Virus record (IMG/VR): IMGVR_UViG_3300021964_000028
Span: 26,682-90,681 of that record
Source of the DNA: a virus
Strand: one strand, 5' to 3'
Length of the DNA stretch: 64,000 nt
Shown: positions 1-6,679 of the stretch, one piece after another
Position numbering within the stretch: the first letter of the stretch is position 1
Layout: the number at the start of each line of letters is the position of its first letter
The notes under the pieces: model-generated
Database searches by the model: none
What the model saw: only the letters and a program-made list of their open reading frames with translations
What the model was told of the DNA's origin: nothing
Translations under genes and position numbers: made by a program

Positions 1-378
1 CACATATGTAGAGCACTCTCTAGAGAAGGGATTAAGGTAAACGTTACATTAATCTTTAACATTGCTCAAGCAGTTCTTTCTGCTAAAGCAGGAGCTCATT
101 ATGTATCTCCTTTTGTTGGAAGACTTGATGATCAATCTATTGCTGGACTTGAAGTTATACGGGGTATTTCTGAAGTCTATCGAGTTCATGGAGTCAAGAC
201 ACAAGTTCTATCTGCATCAATCCGCAGTGTACATAGAGCAGTACGGTCTTGGTATAATGGTGCTCAGGTAGTTACGATGCCACCAAAAGTATTTAATGAT
301 ATGTATGATCATATTCTTACTGACAAGGGACTTGAGATCTTTAACAAAGATTGGGAATCCGTAAATGCAAAAGTTTAA
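1..378 (+). CDS. talC: Transaldolase, TalC type (3' part)
   Basis: The 5' end lies outside the window; 125 codons remain in frame from base 1 to a TAA. The translation contains NVTLIFNIAQAVLSAKAGAH followed by YVSPFVGRLDD, which is typical of the small TalC/fructose-6-phosphate aldolase family. The enzyme moves a three-carbon dihydroxyacetone unit in the pentose phosphate pathway. Cyanophages carry this class to redirect host carbon towards NADPH and pentoses. Zwf, the entry enzyme of the same pathway, follows at 520. Only the C-terminal half can be judged. Confidence 0.93.
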   Translation, partial: HICRALSREGIKVNVTLIFNIAQAVLSAKAGAHYVSPFVGRLDDQSIAGLEVIRGISEVYRVHGVKTQVLSASIRSVHRAVRSWYNGAQVVTMPPKVFNDMYDHILTDKGLEIFNKDWESVNAKV

Positions 379-523
379 CGAAGTAATACTAAACATTACT
401 ATCGCAATCATCGACTTCCTCTATAGAGGAAGAAACTATCAACGTTTTTGGGTGCTTGATGAGATTGCTCGGGCACCCTATTTTGCGTTTCTGAATACGG
501 CAATGGGAGGACTAGAATCATGA
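365..523 (+). pseudogene. Truncated plastoquinol terminal oxidase (PTOX)-like fragment
   Basis: A 52-codon frame starts inside the end of talC (ATG at 365) and stops on the zwf start (ATGA overlap). It reads IIDFLYRGRNYQRFWVLDEI then ARAPYFAFL, which I recognise as the N-terminal segment of alternative-oxidase-family PTOX (known form: YR.RD..RFWVLE.IARVPYFAFLSVLH). After FAFL the similarity ends, and all di-iron-binding helices are missing. Cyanophages are known to carry full-length PTOX, so this looks like a deletion remnant. It could instead be a kept small membrane-associated peptide, since the frame is intact. No Shine-Dalgarno is obvious. Confidence 0.6.
450..484 (+). terminator. Possible weak terminator hairpin after talC
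   Basis: GGGTGC (450-455) and GCACCC (473-478) can pair around a 17-base loop and are followed by TATTTT. The hairpin lies inside the PTOX-like fragment, so it may be coincidental coding sequence. The long loop makes it a weak candidate. Confidence 0.3.
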
Positions 524-1851
524 AAGGGTTAGTTATCTTTGGTGCTACTGGAGATTTATGTAAACGAAAACTTATTCCTGCACTTTATAATCTTCATAAG
601 AAAAATCTTTTACCAAAGGATCTTGTGATTGTAGGTTCTGCAAGAAGAGATCCAGGAGTAAAGGCGTGGAAAGAATCTTTAGGTGAATATCCTGAAGATT
701 TTATGTATCATTTAGATTATCAATCATCTGATCTTTCAACAATCAAGTCTTTGAAAAATCTAGGTGACTATGAAGATACAACTTATTTCCTCTCTGTTCC
801 ACCAGAAAGGTATGGCGATGCGGTTACCAATCTAAAAAAAGCAGGTAAGTTAAATGACCCAGAAACATCCCGTGTGGTTATCGAAAAACCCTTTGGTTAC
901 GATCTTCAATCTGCTAATCGTCTATCATCTGTGGTGGCTGGACATTTACGCGAGAAACAAGTCTATCGCATTGACCATTATCTTGGTAAAGATACTGTTA
1001 ATAATATCCTTGCCACCCGTTTTAGCAATATATTATTGGAACCTCTATGGAACAGGCAGTACATAGAAGAAGTTCAAATCTTTGCTACCGAAACCATTGG
1101 TTGGGAAGGTCGTTCACAGTACTATGAGGGTGCTGGAGTTGTCAGAGACATGTTACAGAACCATTTGCTACAGGTTCTTGCATTGATTGCTATGGAACCT
1201 CCATGCAAAATTGATGCGAGAGAAATTCGCAGGGAAAAAACAAAAGTTCTTGCTGCAACTAGACTTGGACAAAGACTTGTTTGTGGGCAGTACATTGGAT
1301 ATAAAGATGAAGATGGTGTAGATCAAAGTTCTATCACTCCAACTTTTGTTGCTGGTGATCTTTATATTGATAACTGGAGATGGGAAGGAGTTCCATTTCA
1401 TTTTATGACAGGTAAAAAACTGCCTGTTGATTGTGTTGAAGTTATTATTAAATTTAAATCACCACCACAAACATTATTTGAAGGTCATGATTGTAATGAT
1501 CGTATTGTTATGAGATTGCAACCAGATCCTCATTTGGATATGCGGATTGATATTAAAGCTCCTGGTCTAAATGATTATGTTGAACCAGCAATATTACAAT
1601 ATCATTACCCACTTGAAAAATCTGTTGATGGTTATGAAAAACTTCTTTATGATGCAATTAATAAAGATCAATCTCACTTTGTACATTCTGAGGAAGTGTT
1701 GGAATCTTGGAGAATAGTTGATGATCTTTTATGTAAGGGTGATAGATGTCCTATAAGAACAGTGCCTTATGTATACCATAGCGGTCTTTGGGGACCAGAA
1801 TGTAAAACTAATCTCATTACTAAATGGGATTATCCATTAAAACTTAAGTAG
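520..1851 (+). CDS. zwf: Glucose-6-phosphate 1-dehydrogenase
   Basis: 443 residues. The enzyme oxidises glucose-6-phosphate to 6-phosphogluconolactone and makes NADPH, the entry step of the oxidative pentose phosphate pathway. Residues 8-18 (GATGDLCKRKL) are the NADP-binding loop, EKPFG sits at 122-126, and RIDHYLGK at 150-157 is the substrate and active-site signature. It is somewhat shorter than the usual 480-510 residues, with trimming towards the C-terminus. The start is supported by GGGAGGA at 505-511. It lies just after talC, and together they would supply reductant and pentose during infection. Downstream, where cyanophages often carry gnd, only a 12-codon frame beginning MKVGM remains. 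Confidence 0.96.
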   Translation: MKGLVIFGATGDLCKRKLIPALYNLHKKNLLPKDLVIVGSARRDPGVKAWKESLGEYPEDFMYHLDYQSSDLSTIKSLKNLGDYEDTTYFLSVPPERYGDAVTNLKKAGKLNDPETSRVVIEKPFGYDLQSANRLSSVVAGHLREKQVYRIDHYLGKDTVNNILATRFSNILLEPLWNRQYIEEVQIFATETIGWEGRSQYYEGAGVVRDMLQNHLLQVLALIAMEPPCKIDAREIRREKTKVLAATRLGQRLVCGQYIGYKDEDGVDQSSITPTFVAGDLYIDNWRWEGVPFHFMTGKKLPVDCVEVIIKFKSPPQTLFEGHDCNDRIVMRLQPDPHLDMRIDIKAPGLNDYVEPAILQYHYPLEKSVDGYEKLLYDAINKDQSHFVHSEEVLESWRIVDDLLCKGDRCPIRTVPYVYHSGLWGPECKTNLITKWDYPLKLK

Positions 1852-1859
1852 GAGGATCT

Positions 1860-1898
1860 ATGAAAGTAGGAATGAGGGAATGGAAACCGAATGAGTAA
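1860..1898 (+). pseudogene. 12-codon ORF, possible scar of gnd start
   Basis: A strong Shine-Dalgarno (GGAGG at 1851-1855) sits just before an ATG that encodes only MKVGMREWKPNE. The first five residues match the usual start of 6-phosphogluconate dehydrogenase (MKVGMIGLGRMG), the gene that commonly follows zwf in cyanophages. I read it as a possible deletion scar. Five residues are weak evidence, and a leader peptide is equally possible. Confidence 0.3.
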
Positions 1899-1940
1899 AC
1901 GAAAAAGTATTTGATTATGCTCGTATTAGGGCAACGATGT

Positions 1941-1948
1941 AATAAATA
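1941..1948 (+). promoter_or_regulatory. Late-promoter-like box
   Basis: AATAAATA differs at one base from the T4 late -10 element TATAAATA. It lies 26 bases before the ATG at 1974, a spacing like that of stronger examples elsewhere in the window. Confidence 0.4.
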
Positions 1949-1973
1949 TTTTTATCGTCCCTTTTTTAAAAAA

Positions 1974-2303
1974 ATGGCAAAACTTTCAGAAAAGATTACT
2001 GATGAACAGGTTGAAGAGTTTGATCTTAGAAAATCATTAGAACTTATTGAAAGATGTAGGTTTAAACAAGAAGATAAGCCTGGCATTGTTACCTATCATG
2101 ATATTGAGTTGAATAAAAAGTATAGGATCAATAACCCAGGTCATAAAGGAACTCATAATCAAATCGTAGAAGTCACTAGTTTCTTATACAAGTGGAACGT
2201 TGATGAAATGGTAGAGCAACCCCTTGGTGTTGGAATAAAGTTCCAAAAAAATAATAAGAGTGGAACTTACTACAAGATATCACATTTAAATGCAGTTGAT
2301 TAA
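1974..2303 (+). CDS. Hypothetical protein, 109 aa
   Basis: I do not recognise the family. The frame is open from 1911, but the ATG at 1974 (MAKLSEKITDEQVEEFD) is the more natural start because it follows a late-promoter-like box. The N-terminus is acidic and the middle contains a basic stretch KYRINNPGHKG. There is no signal peptide or membrane segment. A glutaredoxin gene follows after 5 bases, so the two are probably cotranscribed. Confidence 0.7.
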   Translation: MAKLSEKITDEQVEEFDLRKSLELIERCRFKQEDKPGIVTYHDIELNKKYRINNPGHKGTHNQIVEVTSFLYKWNVDEMVEQPLGVGIKFQKNNKSGTYYKISHLNAVD

Positions 2304-2308
2304 CTATT

Positions 2309-2545
2309 ATGGACTTTGTTATTTACACTAAAAATGGATGTTATTATTGTGATCAGATAAAAAAGGTATTAACGCTTGCAAATATTGAGTATTTGACCTA
2401 TGATTTAGATAAAGATTTTACTAGAGAGGATTTTTATTCTAAGTTTGGGACTGGTGCTACTTTCCCTCAAGTACTTCTAAATGGAAATCCACTTGGAGGA
2501 TGTACGCAAACAATCAAATATATAAAAGAAAACAACCTTTTTTAA
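2309..2545 (+). CDS. Glutaredoxin
   Basis: 78 residues, a complete single thioredoxin-fold domain. The redox site is C11-Y-Y-C14 (KNGCYYCDQIK). TFPQV near 50 supplies the cis-proline, and GGCTQT near 62 is the usual glycine pair. In T4-like phages such proteins (NrdC type) donate electrons to ribonucleotide reductase for dNTP synthesis. A degenerate relative lies at 48485-48724. The next frame overlaps its stop. Confidence 0.9.
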   Translation: MDFVIYTKNGCYYCDQIKKVLTLANIEYLTYDLDKDFTREDFYSKFGTGATFPQVLLNGNPLGGCTQTIKYIKENNLF

Positions 2546-2547
2546 AT

Positions 2548-2898
2548 GTGGAACAGGAAGTGTATTACGACGTAGAAAAATCTATTGATTACGCTTTTGA
2601 GGGAAAGTTTGTCATGAAGTTTTATGATTATTTGAAGGTTCGTAAAACTTTAAAACGAGAAGTAGAAGAGTTTATTTTAAGTGAAACTGCACAAAGTATT
2701 TCTTATATGATTAATGATCTTGAGGAATATATTAAAGGTGGTTCTGACGAACAACATAAACAACTTCGTGAGGGATATGGACATATTCCTAAACCTCAGG
2801 CAAGAAAAATTAAAAACTATCTTAGTGAAATACTAGAAGATGCGGAGAAGTACAACTATGAGAAGAGGAGAGGAAGACGAAAAAAAGCAACTAAATAA
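2548..2898 (+). CDS. Hypothetical protein, 116 aa, basic C-terminus
   Basis: Unrecognised. The frame extends back to 2500 inside the glutaredoxin gene; the GTG at 2548, just after the glutaredoxin stop, is the likeliest start. The middle is probably alpha-helical (KREVEEFILSETAQSISYMI). The tail is very basic (EKRRGRRKKATK), which suggests nucleic-acid or acidic-surface contact. The next gene overlaps its 3' end. Confidence 0.65.
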   Translation: MEQEVYYDVEKSIDYAFEGKFVMKFYDYLKVRKTLKREVEEFILSETAQSISYMINDLEEYIKGGSDEQHKQLREGYGHIPKPQARKIKNYLSEILEDAEKYNYEKRRGRRKKATK

Positions 2899-3073
2899 TA
2901 CAGATGATCCTTTAGAGATTAATAAAGGATTTGAGTTAATGCTAAAACGGAACAGGAGGGAATCACCTAAGCCTAAAACCTTTCAAGTTAGGTTTGGTAA
3001 GATGATATCTCTCTTCGGAAGAGAGATTCATTTTAACTTTAACCTAGAACTTGATATTAAAAAATCAAAGTAA
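2858..3073 (+). CDS. Hypothetical protein, 71 aa
   Basis: Starts within the end of the preceding gene; the ATG at 2858 (MRRGEEDEKKQLNN) is favoured over 2840. The N-terminal half is highly charged, followed by a short beta-like segment (GREIHFNFNLELDI). No recognisable domain. Confidence 0.55.
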   Translation: MRRGEEDEKKQLNNTDDPLEINKGFELMLKRNRRESPKPKTFQVRFGKMISLFGREIHFNFNLELDIKKSK

Positions 3074-3090
3074 CTCTCGGGAGAAATAAA

Positions 3091-3315
3091 ATGGAACAAG
3101 CATTAATACTCACCATGTCTGTAATGATGACCTTGCTATTCTTTTTAGTTGGTGGTATAGTAGGTTGGATCGCAAATAGAACTTATTTGGAGCACCAACC
3201 GATCAACATGCATCCCGAGTTTTTTGATCAGGATGGCAACATTATTCCAGATGAAATCCTAGCAGTACGTTTTGAGAATGACAATGACACAGAAGACTAC
3301 GACGACGAAGACTAA
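3091..3315 (+). CDS. Small single-pass membrane protein, 74 aa
   Basis: Residues 4-27 form one hydrophobic helix (LTMSVMMTLLFFLVGGIVGW). A soluble, strongly acidic tail ends NDTEDYDDED. A GGGAG Shine-Dalgarno precedes the ATG. Its role is unknown; it may sit in the host inner or thylakoid membrane. The following gene starts inside its last codons. Confidence 0.75.
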   Translation: MEQALILTMSVMMTLLFFLVGGIVGWIANRTYLEHQPINMHPEFFDQDGNIIPDEILAVRFENDNDTEDYDDED

Positions 3316-3877
3316 CCGAAGAAAACCAGCGATACAACCTACCAGTCTAGATTCAAACTGTTTTCAGCATGAGATTCTAGAACTAGTAAGCAATCAAAGG
3401 AGTGCCAGCAAAAAAATCCAATATCTACAAGAGTATCGTAACAATGCTCTTGTATCTCTTTTTATTTGGAACTTTGATGATTCTGTAATCAGTCTTCTTC
3501 CTCCTGGAGAAGTTCCTTATGCAGATATCAAAGAAATGAGTTCAGTTGGAGGCACTCTTTCTGATTCTGTTAATAGACAACTTAGTGGACAAGGAAAAGG
3601 TGTTGGATATAATGGAGTTGATGGCGATATTCGTCAAGGAAAAACTTCATTGAGAAATGAGTACGATAAACTTTATAACTTTGTAAAAAATGGCAACAAA
3701 ACATTGTCATCTATTCGTAGAGAGACTATGTTTATTAATATGCTTCAAGGATTGCATCCAAGTGAAGCAGAACTTCTGTGCTTAGTAAAGGATAAGAAGT
3801 TGACTGACAAGTATAAAATTACTTGGCAAAATGTAAAAGACGCTTATCCAGATATTCGATGGGGAGGTCGTTCTTAA
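3284..3877 (+). CDS. Conserved cyanophage protein (DUF6433-like), 197 aa
   Basis: A soluble protein that I associate with a conserved family in T4-like cyanophages. The region GGTLSDSVNRQLSGQGKG is polar, and an C-terminal part reads MFINMLQGLHPSEAELLCLV then DKKLTDKYKITWQNVKDAYP. The start is uncertain: ATGs at 3272, 3278 and 3284 are all inside the preceding gene. The function is not known to me. Confidence 0.7.
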   Translation: MTQKTTTTKTNRRKPAIQPTSLDSNCFQHEILELVSNQRSASKKIQYLQEYRNNALVSLFIWNFDDSVISLLPPGEVPYADIKEMSSVGGTLSDSVNRQLSGQGKGVGYNGVDGDIRQGKTSLRNEYDKLYNFVKNGNKTLSSIRRETMFINMLQGLHPSEAELLCLVKDKKLTDKYKITWQNVKDAYPDIRWGGRS

Positions 3878-3900
3878 TATAAACCCGATTTATAGTATTC

Positions 3901-4200
3901 ATGGCAAATAAAATTAATCCAAGCGACCCATCATCATATGGGTGCCAGATTCTTCTCGAAAAAACGACCATTGAACAAGCAAAAGATAAATCTTTTCCAA
4001 ATGATGCTCGATTGATTTGGTATGTTGTAGATGGAGAACAACATATGGATCTGACAAGATGTAAAAAAGTCGCAGATCTTTTTGATCTTTATTATGACAG
4101 ATATGGGAAAGGTGCTGTTCAAAAAATAGATTTTGGATATGGTACTATAAATCCTAAACTCTGGGGTAATACAAATAAATCTAAGAAGAGTAAAAAATGA
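3901..4200 (+). CDS. Conserved cyanophage hypothetical protein, 99 aa
   Basis: Begins MANKINPSDPSSYGCQILLE and ends in a lysine-rich tail (NKSKKSKK). The middle, DARLIWYVVDGEQHMDLTRC, looks like a compact alpha/beta domain. The stop overlaps the next start (ATGA), so the two are translationally coupled. Function unknown. Confidence 0.75.
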   Translation: MANKINPSDPSSYGCQILLEKTTIEQAKDKSFPNDARLIWYVVDGEQHMDLTRCKKVADLFDLYYDRYGKGAVQKIDFGYGTINPKLWGNTNKSKKSKK

Positions 4201-4391
4201 GTGAAGGATTTAAGGATGAAAAAGTTGAGATTGAAGTTCAACTTAATAAAAATGAGATCAACAAAATCTTGAAAAAATACAAACAAGCAAAAAAATACAT
4301 GAAGTCTTCTTTGTATGAAGTTAAAAAGTTGAATGGAACTGAAACATACATAACTAATCTTATTAAGGAAGCGGAGGATACTCCTTTGTAA
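4197..4391 (+). CDS. Hypothetical coiled-coil-like protein, 64 aa
   Basis: Highly charged and probably helical throughout (NKNEINKILKKYKQAKKYMK). It overlaps the preceding gene by four bases and ends one codon before speD, so all three probably form one transcription unit. No known domain. Confidence 0.7.
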   Translation: MSEGFKDEKVEIEVQLNKNEINKILKKYKQAKKYMKSSLYEVKKLNGTETYITNLIKEAEDTPL

Positions 4392-4718
4392 ATGGGAAAG
4401 CATTATTTGTTGAATCTCTATGGATGCCCTTTTAAACTTTTAGATGACCTTGCTATCTTGACAGATCTATTAGAAAATGCTGCTTATGCTAGTGGTGCTC
4501 AAGTCATTCAGAGCATCCATAAAAAGTTTAAACCTCAAGGCGTAACAGTATTAACATTACTTTCAGAAAGTCATATTAGTATTCATACATGGCCTGAAGA
4601 TGGAAATGCTGCGGTTGACATCTTTACTTGTGGTGATTGTAATCCAAAGATTGGATGTGATATTATTATCCAACAACTATGTGCAACCGATTATACACTA
4701 AGTTATATTGAACGCTGA
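4392..4718 (+). CDS. speD: S-adenosylmethionine decarboxylase proenzyme
   Basis: 108 residues, the short bacterial and archaeal class. The enzyme makes decarboxylated SAM for spermidine synthesis. The self-cleavage site is E59-S60 in LSESHISIHTWPE, so Ser60 would become the pyruvoyl group. His65 and Cys80 (DIFTCG) sit at the same spacing as the catalytic His and Cys of the Thermotoga enzyme. All key residues are present, so the enzyme should process itself. Several cyanophages carry speD. It ends a small operon; a separate promoter lies about 90 bases downstream. Confidence 0.95.
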   Translation: MGKHYLLNLYGCPFKLLDDLAILTDLLENAAYASGAQVIQSIHKKFKPQGVTVLTLLSESHISIHTWPEDGNAAVDIFTCGDCNPKIGCDIIIQQLCATDYTLSYIER

Positions 4719-4808
4719 CTAAAATCAACTTTTAAATCCAAAAAAGTCGGAAAAAAAATCCCAGCAAATTTTTGGTCTGTAGGGTCGAAGCAAAACTTTA
4801 CCCTCCAC

Positions 4809-4837
4809 TTGACTAAATAAAATATGAGATCTATTAT
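4809..4837 (+). promoter_or_regulatory. Sigma70-like promoter of the riboswitch operon
   Basis: TTGACT (4809-4814), a 17-base spacer, then TATTAT (4832-4837). The predicted start near 4844 falls two or three bases before the first paired base of the riboswitch-like RNA, so the transcript would begin with the aptamer. Confidence 0.7.
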
Positions 4838-4843
4838 GACTCA

Positions 4844-4913
4844 TACGTTCATCCGATTCGCTGTTTGCGAATAGCGAATCGGACGCAAGTAAGTCGCGGA
4901 ACGGAGTTCGTTC
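4844..4913 (+). ncRNA. Glutamine-II (Downstream-peptide) riboswitch-like RNA
   Basis: P1: CGTTC (4846-4850) pairs with GAACG (4899-4903). P2: TCCGATTCGCT (4852-4862) pairs with AGCGAATCGGA (4873-4883). Then comes GACGCAAGTAAG, the most conserved part of the glutamine aptamers (glnA and Downstream-peptide motifs) known from cyanobacteria and their phages. CGC (4884-4886) may pair with GCG (4896-4898) as the pseudoknot. A second CGTTC at 4909-4913 could compete with P1 for GAACG and sits next to the start codon of a 53-residue ORF. Glutamine binding is inferred from the motif. Confidence 0.75.
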
Positions 4914-4918
4914 ATCCC

Positions 4919-5080
4919 ATGTTAGAACTATTATTCTATACAACTCTCACCTGCCAGCAAACTGATGCTATCATCCTGCGTATGCAGAAAAATGAGAACA
5001 TTAGTAATGCCCTTAGGATTGAGTTAGTTGAGACAATGAAGGAGTCAAATCCTGAATGTTATTGGGACGCAAACGACTGA
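4919..5080 (+). CDS. Riboswitch-controlled small protein, 53 aa
   Basis: Starts MLELLFYTTLTCQQTDAIIL and ends YWDAND. The frame is open upstream, but that part is the riboswitch, so the ATG at 4919 is chosen; GGAG at 4903-4906 is the likely ribosome site and overlaps P1. Small ORFs after Downstream-peptide RNAs are a known conserved feature in cyanobacteria and cyanophages. The N-terminus is hydrophobic and the C-terminal half acidic. The function is unknown to me; a link to nitrogen status is inferred only from the RNA. Confidence 0.75.
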   Translation: MLELLFYTTLTCQQTDAIILRMQKNENISNALRIELVETMKESNPECYWDAND

Positions 5081-5120
5081 AGGAACGGGGCAACAATCCC
5101 ATTCTTTTAGGAGTAGACTA

Positions 5121-5291
5121 ATGCTTAACACACTTAATATGATTAGAACGCAGATTCAAAAGCAATCTGCTCTCCATGACGCTCAGATTTCTCATACTGC
5201 TTATCGTGGTATTGAGTATAACATCTGTGGTCATGAACCCAAGGAAACCCGCGGTACATTCTGCTATCGCGGCCATACTTATAATAAGTGA
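5121..5291 (+). CDS. DUF4278-type small protein, 56 aa
   Basis: Contains two YRG-x-x-Y units, YRGIEY at 28-33 and YRGHTY at 49-54, the hallmark of the cyanobacterial DUF4278 family. AGGAG lies 8 bases before the ATG. A terminator follows directly, so with the 53-residue gene upstream it forms a two-gene unit under the riboswitch-like RNA. I recall, without being able to check, that PirA, a PII-interacting regulator of nitrogen metabolism in cyanobacteria, is a small protein of this type; that would fit a glutamine-controlled operon. Confidence 0.8.
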   Translation: MLNTLNMIRTQIQKQSALHDAQISHTAYRGIEYNICGHEPKETRGTFCYRGHTYNK

Positions 5292-5310
5292 GTTACTTGT
5301 AAACGTATGG

Positions 5311-5341
5311 AAGAGGGTTCTTGACGAACCCTCTTTTTTTG
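5311..5341 (+). terminator. Rho-independent terminator
   Basis: A nine-base-pair perfect stem, AGAGGGTTC with GAACCCTCT, a TTGAC loop and eight T residues. It ends the riboswitch operon. Confidence 0.93.
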
Positions 5342-5370
5342 TGTAAAATATGGGAGGTTCTAAAAAGAAA

Positions 5371-5547
5371 ATGAACAAAGAAAAAGTATCACTCATTATC
5401 AAAAATATGGAATCTCTTGTTCGACTCCTTAAGATTGAGATTGAGCAGGAAGAAGAAAATGTACTTGGAGAATATGAACTGTTCCCCGGTTATCCAGTAA
5501 ATCTTCCAGATTCGAAATATGAACCAGACTACTATGAGGAACCGTAA
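5371..5547 (+). CDS. Hypothetical acidic protein, 58 aa
   Basis: The frame opens at 5350, but the first codons there contain the GGAGGT ribosome site (5353-5358), so the ATG at 5371 (MNKEKVSLIIKNMESLV) is preferred. A helical N-terminal half is followed by an acidic, Pro/Tyr-rich tail (PDSKYEPDYYEEP). It overlaps the next start by one base. Unknown function. Confidence 0.7.
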   Translation: MNKEKVSLIIKNMESLVRLLKIEIEQEEENVLGEYELFPGYPVNLPDSKYEPDYYEEP

Positions 5548-5750
5548 TGGGAATGTATGAATCTTTAAACTGCTTTGAAGAAGCACTTAAACATTTCGGT
5601 ACTAGAGTAGAAATGATTACTGCCATGGAAATGGCAAGAAAGATATCTGCTGAGGATGCCTATCAAATGATTAAGGATGAACTCAAAGAAGTAAAAAAAT
5701 GTCGTAAACAAATTAAAAAAGGAAATCAAAATGAATGTTCGTCTGATTAG
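5547..5750 (+). CDS. Hypothetical protein, 67 aa
   Basis: Mostly helical (EMITAMEMARKISAEDAYQM), with a lysine-rich segment KEVKKCRKQIKKGNQ near the C-terminus. The thyX start lies inside its 3' end, which suggests coupled translation. No recognised domain. Confidence 0.7.
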   Translation: MGMYESLNCFEEALKHFGTRVEMITAMEMARKISAEDAYQMIKDELKEVKKCRKQIKKGNQNECSSD

Positions 5751-6384
5751 TGTTACACCTGATTCCGAAAAAACTATGGGGTATGTTGCCCGTGTTAGCA
5801 ACCCCTCTAACCAAGAGAATCCAAAGGTTGCGGGTCTTCTTAAGTATTGTGTAAATCATCAGCATTGGAGCGTCTTTGAGCAGGCATTCATGACGCTTGA
5901 GATTGAGACTACCCGTGGACTAGCAGCTCAAATCCTGAGGCACCGTAGTTTCACATATCAAGAGTTCTCACAACGGTATGCCGATAGTTCTTTGTTGAGT
6001 TCAAATATTCCTCTTCCTGAACTTCGTCGTCAAGATACAAAAAACCGTCAGAATTCTATTGATGATATTGATGAATTTAAAGTTCAGAAGTATCAAATGT
6101 TGATGCAAGATTATTTTTCCAGAGGTATGGAACTATATCAAGAAATGCTCACTGATGGAATTGCAAAGGAATGTGCTCGCTTTGTGCTTCCTCTGGCAAC
6201 TCCTACCCGTCTTTATATGGCAGGTAGTTGCAGGTCTTGGATCACATATATTGCACTCCGAGAAAAAAATGGAACGCAAAAAGAGCATATGGATATTGCT
6301 AAAGAATGTAAAAAAATCTTTGCCGAGCAATTTCCTATCTGTACAGAAGCACTTGGGGGGGTAGAAAATCAATGGGTTCTGTAA
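5731..6384 (+). CDS. thyX: Flavin-dependent thymidylate synthase
   Basis: 217 residues. The enzyme converts dUMP to dTMP using FAD, NADPH and methylenetetrahydrofolate. The ThyX signature starts at R70-H71-R72 (RHRSFTYQEFSQRYA). It differs from the RHRxxSxxExSxR consensus by Thr in place of the first Ser. The N-terminal flavin-binding part and the C-terminal substrate-binding helix (LPLATPTRLYMAGSCRSWI) are both present. It fits the dNTP supply role of neighbouring phage genes. The start is supported by a GGAAATC-type purine stretch within the upstream gene. Confidence 0.95.
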   Translation: MNVRLISVTPDSEKTMGYVARVSNPSNQENPKVAGLLKYCVNHQHWSVFEQAFMTLEIETTRGLAAQILRHRSFTYQEFSQRYADSSLLSSNIPLPELRRQDTKNRQNSIDDIDEFKVQKYQMLMQDYFSRGMELYQEMLTDGIAKECARFVLPLATPTRLYMAGSCRSWITYIALREKNGTQKEHMDIAKECKKIFAEQFPICTEALGGVENQWVL

Positions 6385-6390
6385 TGTATC

Positions 6391-6398
6391 CATAAATA
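6391..6398 (+). promoter_or_regulatory. Late-promoter-like box
   Basis: CATAAATA, one base from TATAAATA, lies between thyX and the next gene, 28 bases before the preferred start at 6426. Confidence 0.5.
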
Positions 6399-6425
6399 AA
6401 TTCATATCATTAAGAGGTGAAAATT

Positions 6426-6674
6426 TTGGCAACATATCCCGTCGTCAATAAACAAACAGGTGAACAAAAAGAGGTTATCATGAGTATTCATGACTGGGGT
6501 CAGTGGTGTAAAGATAACCCAGATTGGACACGCGACTGGTCTGATCCTTCTACCTGTCCTTCTGCTTGTGAAGTGGGAGATTGGCAGAATAAGTTAGTCG
6601 CTAAAAACCCTGGTTGGAATGAAGTTTTGGATAGAGCTTCTAAAATGCCAGGATCAAAAGTAAGTAAAATCTGA
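6426..6674 (+). CDS. Conserved cyanophage protein, 82 aa, TTG start
   Basis: AGAGGTG at 6411-6417 acts as ribosome site for TTG at 6426, giving MATYPVVNKQTGEQKEVIMS; the GTG at 6417 overlaps that site and is less likely. The protein is rich in Trp and Asp (DNPDWTRDWSDPSTCPSACE) and ends like FmdB-type small regulators (KNPGWNEVLDRASKMPGSKV). The Cys pairs expected of an FmdB zinc ribbon are not in place. Function unknown. Confidence 0.75.
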   Translation: MATYPVVNKQTGEQKEVIMSIHDWGQWCKDNPDWTRDWSDPSTCPSACEVGDWQNKLVAKNPGWNEVLDRASKMPGSKVSKI

Positions 6675-6679
6675 ACCCT

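Noticed and set aside
62-271. 69-codon plus-strand frame
   Set aside because: It overlaps talC in another frame and has no ribosome site or protein-like composition.
415-432. Perfect 18-base palindrome CTTCCTCTATAGAGGAAG
   Set aside because: Considered as an operator, but it falls within the PTOX-like reading frame (FLYRGR) and no T tract follows; left without a function.
4119-4403. 94-codon minus-strand frame opposite the two genes before speD
   Set aside because: It is Phe/Leu-rich because it is the complement of A-rich coding DNA, and it overlaps well-supported plus-strand genes with coupled starts.
4865-4918. N-terminal extension of the 53-residue riboswitch protein from TTG 4865
   Set aside because: These bases are the aptamer stem and start at a rare codon; the Met at 4919 fits known downstream peptides.
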